The translations under genes and the position numbers were made by a program. Under the pieces are notes generated by a model. The model had not been told where the DNA came from. It saw only the letters and a program-made list of their open reading frames with translations, and ran no database searches. A DNA stretch of 13,035 nt from Alphaproteobacteria bacterium (GTDB lineage: Bacteria > Pseudomonadota > Alphaproteobacteria > Sphingomonadales > Sphingomonadaceae), in the NCBI GenBank assembly GCA_028293055.1, contig JAQGLD010000087.1, positions 1 to 13,035 of the forward strand, read 5' to 3'. Positions 6,485 through 12,589 of this stretch are shown here, piece after piece (the first letter of the stretch is position 1; every line of letters begins with the position of its first letter).

Positions 6485-7501
6485 TCATCGCGTCTCCGCG
6501 CCAGAGCGGAAGACTCGCCGCCCGAGCCAGAGCAGGAACAAAGCGGCGAGCAGGTCTGCCGCGATCTTGAAGGCCAAATCGGCGCTGCTGCTGCCGATGA
6601 AGCCGACGAAGCTGACCGCCATCGATCCGGCGAGCGCCCCGGCGACAAGCGCGAAGTCGTGGCGCCGGCTCCAGCCCGGATGCGCGGCCCAGCGCGGCAC
6701 GAGGACGATCAGGATCAGGATCACCCCCAGGCCGCCGGCGACCACCACGATCGACGGAGTCCTCGGCGCAATCCCAAAGGCGAGGACGACGAGGCCGTAC
6801 CAGAGGATCGCCCAGATCGCGGCCGCTGCGGCCAGCAGCACGGACGGAGGCGGCCGCCAGGAACTTGCGCTGGGCGACCGCCGCACCCGAAGCGCTGCCC
6901 AGGCGAGAATGAGCATGCCGAGCAAGGCAGCGAAAACGGCGAGCGTGGGCGGTGCGAAAGGCGGCTGGTGAAAGACCTGGACGCGCGCGATCCGGGTCCA
7001 CGAAAACCAAGCCAGGAAGGCCCCAAGCAGGAACAGGGAAATGGTCGCGATCGCGCCGGCGCGGCTCAGCCACCCCTCCGCCCGCCGGCCGGGAAAGACC
7101 ATCTCCGCCGTCAGCACGGACAGCAGGACGACCCAGACGCTTTCGTAGACGAGGGCCCAGAGCAGATAGACATAATTGACTCCGAACGCCCTCGCCCATT
7201 CCTCGCCTTTGAGCCGGATCACCAGCGGCGCCAGCGAGGTCTGCTGAATCAGGCATTCCTCGGCGATCGCCAGCGCGAGACCGAGCAGGAGCAGGCTCCA
7301 CCAGCCGAGCCCTCGCCTGCGAACGACTTCACGAATCAACACCGCGCCGCCGCCCCACACCGCCATCTCGATCGGAAAGACGAAGATCGACGAGAAGCGC
7401 GTGGCGCCTGGCAGCACCTCGGTGAAGACCGGCGCCAGGAAGGCGAGCAGCAGAGCGGGCGCGATCCTGCGCGGCCACGACTCGGGCTGAACCTTTTCCA
7501 T
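6485..7501 (-). CDS. Polytopic membrane protein of unknown function
   Basis: 338 residues with about nine or ten hydrophobic segments, so an inner-membrane protein. I cannot assign a function. The N-terminal third has a pattern I have seen in uncharacterised bacterial membrane proteins: FTEVLPG (26-32), WGGGAVLIREVVRRRG-GWW (49-68), then an intramembrane Glu pair in AIAEECLIQQ (Glu81-Glu82). The EE pair recalls the EExxxR motif of CPBP-type intramembrane proteases, but the Arg and the later His motifs are not evident, so that identity is not claimed. The start is uncertain: ATG 7501 has AAAGGGG six bases upstream and is preferred; ATG 7507 touches the same site and ATG 7534 lies further up. 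It is divergent from the MarR gene (67-bp gap) and heads a likely operon with the GST and hydrolase genes. Confidence 0.75.
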   Translation of the reverse strand: MEKVQPESWPRRIAPALLLAFLAPVFTEVLPGATRFSSIFVFPIEMAVWGGGAVLIREVVRRRGLGWWSLLLLGLALAIAEECLIQQTSLAPLVIRLKGEEWARAFGVNYVYLLWALVYESVWVVLLSVLTAEMVFPGRRAEGWLSRAGAIATISLFLLGAFLAWFSWTRIARVQVFHQPPFAPPTLAVFAALLGMLILAWAALRVRRSPSASSWRPPPSVLLAAAAAIWAILWYGLVVLAFGIAPRTPSIVVVAGGLGVILILIVLVPRWAAHPGWSRRHDFALVAGALAGSMAVSFVGFIGSSSADLAFKIAADLLAALFLLWLGRRVFRSGAETR

Positions 7502-7542
7502 AGACATCCCCTTTCCCGCGGGCCGGAAACACATTATCTTGC

Positions 7543-7557
7543 CTAAAAGTATCTTAG
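7543..7557. promoter_or_regulatory. Putative MarR operator in divergent intergenic region
   Basis: CTAAAAGTATCTTAG is an imperfect 15-bp palindrome (CTAA.A...T.TTAG) in the 67-bp AT-richer gap between the membrane-protein operon and the MarR gene. TATCTT also occurs twice, 15 bp apart (7535 and 7550). MarR-family proteins typically bind 15-20-bp palindromes in such divergent promoters, repressing both directions. On the minus strand a GATAAT -10-like box (7538-7533) would put the palindrome inside the promoter. Confidence 0.5.
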
Positions 7558-7568
7558 TCGTGAGAGAT

Positions 7569-8051
7569 ATGCAAACTTCGCCCCCGTCCGATCAGTCCAA
7601 TCGTCTGCACCGCGACCTCGCCACCGCAGTGATCCTCTTTCACGAAAGCGTGGCGCGCAGGGTGGGAATGACGGCGGCGGAGCGCAAATGCGCGGGCCTG
7701 CTTGCCGAGCTCGGCACCGCGACTCCGGGGCAGCTCGCGGCTGCGACCGGGCTCTCGACCGGTGCGATCACCGGCATCGTCGATCGGCTGGCGCGCGCCG
7801 GTTACGCGAAGCGCGAACCCAATCCGGCGGACCGCCGGAGCGTGATCGTCCGCGCGCTGAACAGCGAGAGGCTGATGGAACGGACCGGCACCGCCTTCGC
7901 TTCCCTGTCGACGGCCATGGCCGAGCTCGACTCGCGCTACGACGAAGCCGAGCGTTCGCTGATCCTGCGCCACCTCGCCGACACGATCGCGGTGCTTCGC
8001 GAGGAGACCGGCAAGCTGGAATGCGCGCCTCCGGCCGAAGGTGCGGCCTAG
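7569..8051 (+). CDS. MarR family transcriptional regulator
   Basis: 160 residues, usual MarR length. The winged helix-turn-helix lies at about 36-95: LGTATPGQLAAATGLSTGAI is the HTH, with recognition helix TGAITGIVDRLARAGY, and the Asp-Arg-Arg at 88-90 is the conserved wing motif (PADRRSVIVR). The N- and C-terminal helices form the dimer. Such regulators bind palindromes and release DNA on binding small aromatic or lipophilic ligands or after thiol oxidation; Cys41 is the only Cys in the DNA-binding half. The start ATG at 7569 is chosen because TTG 7539 would begin inside the putative operator; GTG 7560 is also in frame, and the ribosome-binding site is weak in all cases. It probably represses itself and the divergent membrane protein-GST-hydrolase unit. 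The ligand is unknown. Confidence 0.88.
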   Translation: MQTSPPSDQSNRLHRDLATAVILFHESVARRVGMTAAERKCAGLLAELGTATPGQLAAATGLSTGAITGIVDRLARAGYAKREPNPADRRSVIVRALNSERLMERTGTAFASLSTAMAELDSRYDEAERSLILRHLADTIAVLREETGKLECAPPAEGAA

Positions 8052-8123
8052 CTGGCCGCCTCCGCGCTGGCGCTCGCTCACGCTTCTGGCTAGGGACGCG
8101 CCTTCGTCTGGTCGGAAGGATTT

Positions 8124-9224
8124 ATGGGTTTTCGTTGCGGAATCGTCGGGCTGCCGAATGTCGGCAAGTCCACCCTGTTCAATGCGCTGACCGAGACCGC
8201 GGCGGCGCAGGCGGCTAATTATCCGTTCTGCACCATCGAGCCCAATGTCGGCCGGGTCGCGGTGCCGGATCCGCGACTCCAGGATATCGCCCGCATCGCC
8301 AAATCGGCGCAGATCCTCGAGACCCAGCTCGAATTCGTCGACATTGCCGGGCTGGTGCGAGGCGCCTCCAAGGGCGAAGGGCTCGGCAACCAGTTCCTCG
8401 GCAATATCCGCGAGGTCGATGCGATCGTCCATGTCCTGCGCTGCTTCGAGGGCGGCGATGTGACTCATGTCGAAGGCCGTGTCGATCCCGTCGCCGATGC
8501 CGAGACGGTCGAAACCGAATTGATGCTCGCCGATCTCGACAGTCTCGAGAAGCGCGTCCCCAACCTCGTCAAGAAAGCGCAGCAGGGCGACAAGGAAGCC
8601 AGGATCCAGGCTTCGGTGCTCGGCCAGGCGCTCGAGCTGCTGCGCGACAGCAAGCCGGCGCGGCTGACCCAGCCCAAGGACGAGGAGGAGAAGGAAGCGC
8701 TGGACCGCGCCCAATTGCTCACCGCCAAGCCGGTCCTCTATGTCTGCAATGTCGACGAGGGCGACGCCGCCTCGGGCAATGCGCATAGCGCACGCGTGTT
8801 CGAGAAGGCGGCCGCCGAAGGTGCAGGCGCGGTGGTGATCTCGGCCGCGATCGAGGCCGAGATCGCGACCATGGAGCCCGCCGACCGGCCCGAATTCCTC
8901 GGCGATCTCGGGCTCGAGGAGACCGGCCTGTCGCAGGTTATCCGTGCCGGCTACGACCTCCTCCACCTGATCACCTTCTTCACCGCGGGCCCGAAGGAAA
9001 CCCGGGCCTGGACGGTCGAAAAGGGTTCCAAGGCGCCGCAAGCGGCCGGAGTGATCCACACCGATATCGAGCGCGGATTCATCCGCGCCGAGACCATCGC
9101 CTATGCGGACTACATAAAGTTTGCCGGCGAGGCCGGCGCCCGCGACGCCGGCAAGCTGAGATCCGAAGGCAAGGACTATGTCGTCCAGGACGGTGACATC
9201 ATGCTGTTCCGCTTCAACGTGTGA
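8124..9224 (+). CDS. ychF: Redox-regulated ATPase YchF (OLA1 family, Obg-related)
   Basis: 366 residues, full length. It is a cytosolic, ribosome-associated P-loop enzyme that, unlike other Obg relatives, prefers ATP. The order is complete: P-loop GLPNVGKS (9-16), switch segment [10 protein letters not shown] (32-41), DIAGLV (73-78), [12 protein letters not shown], then CNVDE (208-212) in place of the GTPase NKxD, which explains the ATP preference. The C-terminal TGS domain runs to the end ([20 protein letters not shown], then DIMLFRFNV). The ATG at 8124 has GGAAGGA at 8114-8120. It follows the MarR gene by 72 bp, which shows no clear promoter or terminator, and is followed by a good intrinsic terminator. 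Often found beside pth; here it is displaced from it by about 6 kb. Confidence 0.98.
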   Translation: MGFRCGIVGLPNVGKSTLFNALTETAAAQAANYPFCTIEPNVGRVAVPDPRLQDIARIAKSAQILETQLEFVDIAGLVRGASKGEGLGNQFLGNIREVDAIVHVLRCFEGGDVTHVEGRVDPVADAETVETELMLADLDSLEKRVPNLVKKAQQGDKEARIQASVLGQALELLRDSKPARLTQPKDEEEKEALDRAQLLTAKPVLYVCNVDEGDAASGNAHSARVFEKAAAEGAGAVVISAAIEAEIATMEPADRPEFLGDLGLEETGLSQVIRAGYDLLHLITFFTAGPKETRAWTVEKGSKAPQAAGVIHTDIERGFIRAETIAYADYIKFAGEAGARDAGKLRSEGKDYVVQDGDIMLFRFNV

Positions 9225-9247
9225 AGTGGATGGCCTGACGTCATTGG

Positions 9248-9276
9248 AAGGCTGAGGGGGTCGTCCCCGCGGCCTT
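9248..9276 (+). terminator. Intrinsic terminator of ychF
   Basis: AAGGCTGAGGGG (9248-9259) pairs with CCCCGCGGCCTT (9265-9276) around a GTCGT loop: twelve positions with one mismatch and one G-U pair. Only three T's (9275-9277) end it. It starts 23 bases after the ychF stop and is the best terminator in the window. Confidence 0.7.
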
Positions 9277-9303
9277 TGGCTGAGTGCTCGATCGGATCGG
9301 CAC

Positions 9304-9324
9304 GGGGCGGCGCAGGCCGGCCCC
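9304..9324 (-). terminator. Hairpin abutting the DUF486 gene stop
   Basis: Read on the minus strand, GGGG-C-CGGC pairs with GCCG-CCCC around a CTGC loop, with one bulged base. It starts immediately after the TGA at 9325-9327. No T-tract follows. It is a probable 3'-end structure for the minus-strand gene, facing the ychF terminator. Confidence 0.4.
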
Positions 9325-9660
9325 TCACTTGCCGACGAACATGAAGGCCACCGCCGCCATGATGCAGCCGAAGGCGGCGAGATAGCGCCAGCCGAGCGGC
9401 TCGCCGAGTACTGCAACCATAAAGCCTGCGAAGACGACCAAGGCGATCGCCTCCTGGGTGATCTTGAGCTGGCCGGCGCTCCAGCCATGGGCATAGCCGA
9501 TCCGGTTGGCCGGCACCGCAAGGCAATATTCGACCAGGGCGATCGCCCAGCTGATCAGGATGACGACCAGCAGGGGCTTGGTCATCCCGCCCTTCAGATG
9601 CCAGTACCAGGCGATGGTCATGAAGACGTTCGAGGCGGCGAGTAGGAGCAGGGTCGGCAT
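9325..9660 (-). CDS. Small membrane protein, DMT family (DUF486)
   Basis: 111 residues with four hydrophobic segments, so an inner-membrane protein built like a small multidrug-resistance-type half-transporter. The conserved DUF486 pattern is present: LLAASNVFMTIAWYWHLK at the N-terminus, SWAIALVEYCLAVPANRIG in the middle, then QLKITQEAIALVVFAGF and LGEPLGWRYL. The family is widespread and grouped with the drug/metabolite transporter superfamily, but no substrate is established as far as I know. ATG 9660 is chosen because homologues start at this point (MPTLLLLAASN). The upstream ATG at 9699 would add 13 residues and place its ribosome-binding site inside the hairpin at 9705-9718. It lies 87 bp after the larger serine hydrolase gene on the same strand and may have its own promoter. 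Confidence 0.87.
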   Translation of the reverse strand: MPTLLLLAASNVFMTIAWYWHLKGGMTKPLLVVILISWAIALVEYCLAVPANRIGYAHGWSAGQLKITQEAIALVVFAGFMVAVLGEPLGWRYLAAFGCIMAAVAFMFVGK

Positions 9661-9704
9661 CGGCGGCCCATAGCCCGTGCGCAGCCCAACGTCATGCATG
9701 TGAA

Positions 9705-9718
9705 CCCCGCTCGCGGGG
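9705..9718 (-). terminator. Compact GC hairpin between hydrolase and DUF486 genes
   Basis: CCCCGCTCGCGGGG folds into a 5-bp stem with a CTCG (minus strand CGAG) tetraloop, 29 bases after the stop of the minus-strand hydrolase. TTCA follows, so the T-tract is poor. It is probably a 3'-end or attenuating structure for the hydrolase transcript; it also argues against translation starting at 9699. Confidence 0.4.
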
Positions 9719-9747
9719 AGGATTTTCGGCTCCGCTGGTGGGGAACG

Positions 9748-11337
9748 TCAGTCCACCCGCACCAGATCGAGGTCGTGGAAGTCATAGCTGAAGTCGGCGA
9801 GCGGCGAGAGCGCCTTCATCTTCATTCCGGTCACCCGGCCGCCGGTGATGGTGAAGGCGACCACAGCATCCTCGCCGGCGCCCTTGGCCCAGCGGGTGCG
9901 GAACGAGTCGGGGCCCCACGGCTCGAGCGCGCCCTTGAAAACCGGAGTCCGAGTGAAGTCGATCGACAGCTGCCCGGACCGCACGACGATCAGGACATCG
10001 CCATACCAGGGATCGCGATAGCGGCCGGCATAAGCGGCAAGTGGCAGCGACGGCCCCCCTGCCGGCGCCCTCACCTCGCCGCCCGCGGTCAGCGTGCGGG
10101 CCTCGGCCTGGCTGCGGTCGATCGCGCCGCGCGTGACCGCGACCCAGTCGACCGGGGGCGCGCCGACGAGATGGTCGAGCAGCGCCCAGCGCAGGGTCGA
10201 GACCGGGATGCCATCCTCGGTGTTGGAATAGACGACCAGGCCGATCCCCTGCTCTGGCAGCAAGGCCGTGTAGGTGACCTGGCCGCTGAGCCCGCCCGAA
10301 TGGTTGATCAGGCGGCGGTCGCGATATTGCTGGACGAACCAGCCGAGCGCGTAACCCTGAAGCACCGGCCGCACCGGATTGTCCGCAATCGGGCCTGCGC
10401 TACTGCTCGTGATCACCTGGGGAGTCCACATTTCGTTCGATTGTTGCTCGCTCCACAGGCGCGGGCGCCCTGGCGCTTGCCCTTTGCCGAGCTGGGTCTC
10501 GAGCCAGGGGATGATGTCGGAGACGCTCGCCTGGATCCCGCCGGCGGCGCCGACCGCCGGGCCTTCGTCCGGCTCGATCACCGCAAGCGGTCCCATGCCG
10601 CGCAGCGGAGGCCCGAGGCGGGCGTGCCGGCCGACGATGTTCGCGGTGCGGACCAGGGGCAGGTTGGCGACGCTGTTCCTCATGCCGAGCGGCCGAAGGA
10701 TCCGGCCGGTGATGAAATCCTGCCACGACAGGCCCGAAACCCGCTCGATGAGGATGCCAGCGATCACATAGAGGATGTTGTCATAGGCATAACCGGAGCG
10801 GAATCCGCGGGCGAGCTTGAGCCGGGGCAAGGCGCGCAGAAATTCCTCGTGAGTCCGGTCGCTCTTGGGAAATTGCATCAGATCGCCCGCGCCGAGCGCG
10901 AGGCCGCTGCGGTGGCAGAGGAGATCGCGAACCGTCATCATCCGGGTCGCATCGGCATCTGCGAGCGCGAAATCGGGAATATATTTGACCATCGGCTCGT
11001 CCCAGGCGAGCTTGCCCGCCTCGACCAGCATCGCGATCGCTGCCGCGGTGAACGCCTTGGTGTTGGAGGCGATTCCGAACAGGCTGTCGGCGTCGACTCG
11101 CTCGGGACGGCCGAGCGTGCGGACTCCATAGCCGCGCGTCATGGCAGGCCGGCCGGGCCTGACGATTCCGACTGCGATACCGGGTATCTCGAACTCGCGC
11201 ATGAAGCGGTCGACGATCGAATCGACCTCCGGCTCGCCGGCTTCGCCGAGCGCCCAGGCCGGCACCGCGGCCAGCGCGGCGCTGCCCAAGCCCGCTACGA
11301 GCAACGCCCGTCGCCCCACCATCACTTTGCCCGCCAT
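9748..11337 (-). CDS. Serine hydrolase, beta-lactamase/PBP fold with C-terminal domain
   Basis: 529 residues. The N-terminus MAGKVMVGRRALLVAGLGSA with AVPAWALG looks like an export signal with a paired arginine. The catalytic domain (about 38-420) carries all three motifs: Ser91-Asn-Thr-Lys94 (FGIASNTKAFTA), Tyr185-Asp-Asn187 (YAYDNILY) and His346-Ser-Gly348 (INHSGGLSG). Residues about 440-529 form a beta-rich tail (YAGRYRDPWYGDVLIV) like the DUF3471-type domain found at the end of many such hydrolases. Members are usually esterases, amidases or D-amino-acid peptidases. ATG 11337 has GGGGGG nine bases upstream; ATGs further up lack a ribosome-binding site and would bury the signal peptide. 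It is divergent from the MaoC-like gene (115-bp gap with no clear promoter that I can define). It is unlike the hydrolase at 4612-5790 beyond the motifs, so probably not a recent duplicate. Confidence 0.9.
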   Translation of the reverse strand: MAGKVMVGRRALLVAGLGSAALAAVPAWALGEAGEPEVDSIVDRFMREFEIPGIAVGIVRPGRPAMTRGYGVRTLGRPERVDADSLFGIASNTKAFTAAAIAMLVEAGKLAWDEPMVKYIPDFALADADATRMMTVRDLLCHRSGLALGAGDLMQFPKSDRTHEEFLRALPRLKLARGFRSGYAYDNILYVIAGILIERVSGLSWQDFITGRILRPLGMRNSVANLPLVRTANIVGRHARLGPPLRGMGPLAVIEPDEGPAVGAAGGIQASVSDIIPWLETQLGKGQAPGRPRLWSEQQSNEMWTPQVITSSSAGPIADNPVRPVLQGYALGWFVQQYRDRRLINHSGGLSGQVTYTALLPEQGIGLVVYSNTEDGIPVSTLRWALLDHLVGAPPVDWVAVTRGAIDRSQAEARTLTAGGEVRAPAGGPSLPLAAYAGRYRDPWYGDVLIVVRSGQLSIDFTRTPVFKGALEPWGPDSFRTRWAKGAGEDAVVAFTITGGRVTGMKMKALSPLADFSYDFHDLDLVRVD

Positions 11338-11452
11338 CGCCGCTACCCCCCGCCTCGCTTTTTCTCTGGCTGGCATATGGCGGAAATCCGCGCAACCACT
11401 CTCGCAACCGCGCTGCAAGATGCTACGGCCTGAAGCGCGAAGGAGACGAAGC

Positions 11453-11911
11453 TTGATCTATTTCGAGGATCTGGAGGTCGGCAAGGAGACCGACTTCGGC
11501 CATTATGCGGTTACCCGCGAGGAAGTGCTGGAGTTCGCGCGCAAATATGATCCGCAGCCGTTCCACCTCTCCGACGAGGCCGCCGCGCAGACCCATTTCG
11601 GGCGCCTCGCCGCGAGCGGCTGGCACACGTGCGCGATGACGATGGCGACGATGGTCCGCCATATGGCCCAGGAGGACCAGGCTGGTCTCGGCTCTCCCGG
11701 AGTCGATGACCTGCGCTGGCTGAGGCCGGTCCACCCCGGCGACATCCTTCATGTCCGCAGCCGTATCGTCGAGACCAGGCCGTCGCGCAGCAAGCCCGAA
11801 ATAGGCTCATTCCGTTCCGAGGTGAGCGTGACCAACCAGGACGATGTCCCGGTGCTCCGCTTCACCTCGATCGTGCTGATCCGGCGACGGCCGATAGGCG
11901 ACGGGGCCTAA
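11453..11911 (+). CDS. MaoC-like (R)-specific hydratase/dehydratase, hotdog fold
   Basis: 152 residues starting at TTG 11453, chosen because AAGGAG at 11440-11445 lies seven bases upstream and the protein then begins MIYFEDLEVG, the normal start of this family. Upstream codons in the same frame are antisense to the divergent hydrolase. The hydratase motif is FARKYDPQPFHLSDEAA, with the catalytic pair Asp33 and His38 five residues apart, followed by FGRLAASGWHT, the conserved 'ASGwhT' helix. The hotdog strands follow (LRWLRPVHPGDILHVRSRI). MaoC-type proteins hydrate or dehydrate enoyl-CoA-type thioesters in fatty-acid, polyhydroxyalkanoate or side-chain catabolism. No other beta-oxidation gene is adjacent, so the substrate is open. 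Its stop overlaps the stop of the convergent lipoprotein gene by four bases. Confidence 0.9.
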   Translation: MIYFEDLEVGKETDFGHYAVTREEVLEFARKYDPQPFHLSDEAAAQTHFGRLAASGWHTCAMTMATMVRHMAQEDQAGLGSPGVDDLRWLRPVHPGDILHVRSRIVETRPSRSKPEIGSFRSEVSVTNQDDVPVLRFTSIVLIRRRPIGDGA

Positions 11912-12465
11912 TGGCGACGGTGGCCGCCGCTCCAATTGCCGCCTTGGCCCGTCCCGTGGCTCCAATTGCCATTGCCGCGGGTCGAGCTGGTGCCCTGGCC
12001 AGCGCCTCGGTTCCAGTTGCCGGCCCCGCTCGATCCGCGGTTCCAATTGCCCTGATTGGCGCCGTTCCAATTGCCGCCGTTCTGGCCTCGATAGCCTTCC
12101 CAGCGCTGCCACCGCTGATCGTTCCAGTCGCGGCCCTGATAATTGCCGCGACGGCCCTCCCAATAGCGGCGGGTGCTATCGTTCCAGCGGTAGCGATTGC
12201 CCCCGGAATCGTAGACGTAGAAGCCGATGCCGGGATAATAATAATCGCCGTACCAACCCCACCAGGGGTTCACTTCATAGTCGTCATAGCCATAGCCATA
12301 GCCGCCGTAACCGCCACGATAGCAATCGCCCCAGCGGGGGTCGCAATAACCCGGTGCGCCATAGCCGACGGCCATTCCCTGATAGCCATAGCCTTCGTCG
12401 CAAGCGGCGAGACCCAGGGAGCCGGCCAGCAGCAAGGCGGCGGCGCGAAGACGTGAAACGGACAT
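11908..12465 (-). CDS. Small Gly/Tyr/Trp/Asn-rich lipoprotein with NW repeats
   Basis: 185 residues. The N-terminus MSVSRLRAAALLLAGSLGLA followed by Ala-Cys22-Asp is a lipoprotein signal with lipobox LAAC. The Asp at +2 is the E. coli inner-membrane retention signal, though that rule is not proven for this group. Residues 26-60 are Gly/Tyr-rich, with two Cys (41, 48) that could form a disulfide. Residues 63-104 are the most conserved-looking part (YEVNPWWGWYGDYYYPGIGF, then RYRWND and RRYW). The tail repeats G-N-W-N/S at 131-134, 139-142, 149-152, 166-169 and 176-179. I do not know a function. The start ATG at 12465 has GGAGAG six bases upstream. It is preceded by an EcfG-type promoter, suggesting a general-stress envelope protein. 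Confidence 0.82.
   Translation of the reverse strand: MSVSRLRAAALLLAGSLGLAACDEGYGYQGMAVGYGAPGYCDPRWGDCYRGGYGGYGYGYDDYEVNPWWGWYGDYYYPGIGFYVYDSGGNRYRWNDSTRRYWEGRRGNYQGRDWNDQRWQRWEGYRGQNGGNWNGANQGNWNRGSSGAGNWNRGAGQGTSSTRGNGNWSHGTGQGGNWSGGHRRH
11931..12075. repeat. In-frame short direct repeats encoding G-N-W
   Basis: The 10-mer TCCAATTGCC (minus strand GGCAATTGGA) occurs at 11931, 11961, 12042 and 12066, with a one-base variant at 12012. Distances are 30, 51, 30 and 24 bases, all multiples of three, so each copy encodes Gly-Asn-Trp in the lipoprotein tail. Conservation at base level as well as in protein suggests recent expansion by slippage or recombination. Confidence 0.75.
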
Positions 12466-12545
12466 GAGCAACTCTCCCGAACGCGCTGAACGAAAGGGAC
12501 AATTCCATCCGCTCCCTCGCGAGGAAAAATCCCTAACCGACTGTA

Positions 12546-12570
12546 AACGAAAAAGAACAATGAAGGTTCC
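12546..12570 (-). promoter_or_regulatory. EcfG-type general stress response promoter
   Basis: On the minus strand GGAAC (12570-12566) is followed after exactly 16 bases by CGTT (12549-12546). This is a perfect match to the alphaproteobacterial general-stress sigma EcfG consensus GGAAC-N16/17-CGTT. It points at the lipoprotein gene; a start about 7 bases past CGTT would leave a leader of roughly 70 bases. The -35 element is shared with the apt terminator palindrome. Confidence 0.65.
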
Positions 12571-12582
12571 GGCGCCGGAACC
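12565..12582 (-). terminator. Terminator palindrome after apt
   Basis: GGTTCCGGCGCCGGAACC is a perfect 18-bp palindrome (7-bp stem, GCGC loop) starting seven bases after the apt stop. On the minus strand it is followed by TTCATTGTTCTTTTT, a loose T-rich tract. It fits an intrinsic terminator of apt. Confidence 0.6.
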
Positions 12583-12589
12583 AGTCCGC

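Noticed and set aside
6485..7501. CPBP intramembrane protease identity for the unknown membrane protein
   Set aside because: Only the Glu pair is seen; the Arg of EExxxR and the later conserved His motifs are not evident.
2678..7546. Several 260-390-codon plus-strand frames opposite the cupin, beta-lactamase, hydrolase and membrane-protein genes
   Set aside because: Antisense shadows; composition is rich in Arg, Pro, Ala and Gln with no motifs, and starts lack ribosome-binding sites.
7554..9521. 655-codon open frame on the minus strand across MarR and ychF
   Set aside because: It is antisense to two clear genes. High G/C at third codon positions removes stops on the opposite strand. No recognisable domain and Arg/Gly/Asp-rich low-quality sequence.
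11380..11391. Short dyad GCGGA-AA-TCCGC between the larger hydrolase and MaoC-like genes
   Set aside because: Only five-base half sites in GC-rich DNA; no regulator nearby and too likely by chance.
9694..11433. 579-codon plus-strand frame opposite the larger serine hydrolase
   Set aside because: It is a shadow of a gene with all three catalytic motifs and a signal peptide; the plus frame has no recognisable family.
11911..12456. Plus-strand 181-codon Ala/Ile/Pro-rich frame opposite the lipoprotein gene, looking like a membrane protein
   Set aside because: Its hydrophobicity is the complement of Gly/Tyr/Asn/Trp codons in the real gene; the minus strand has the lipobox, ribosome-binding site and promoter.
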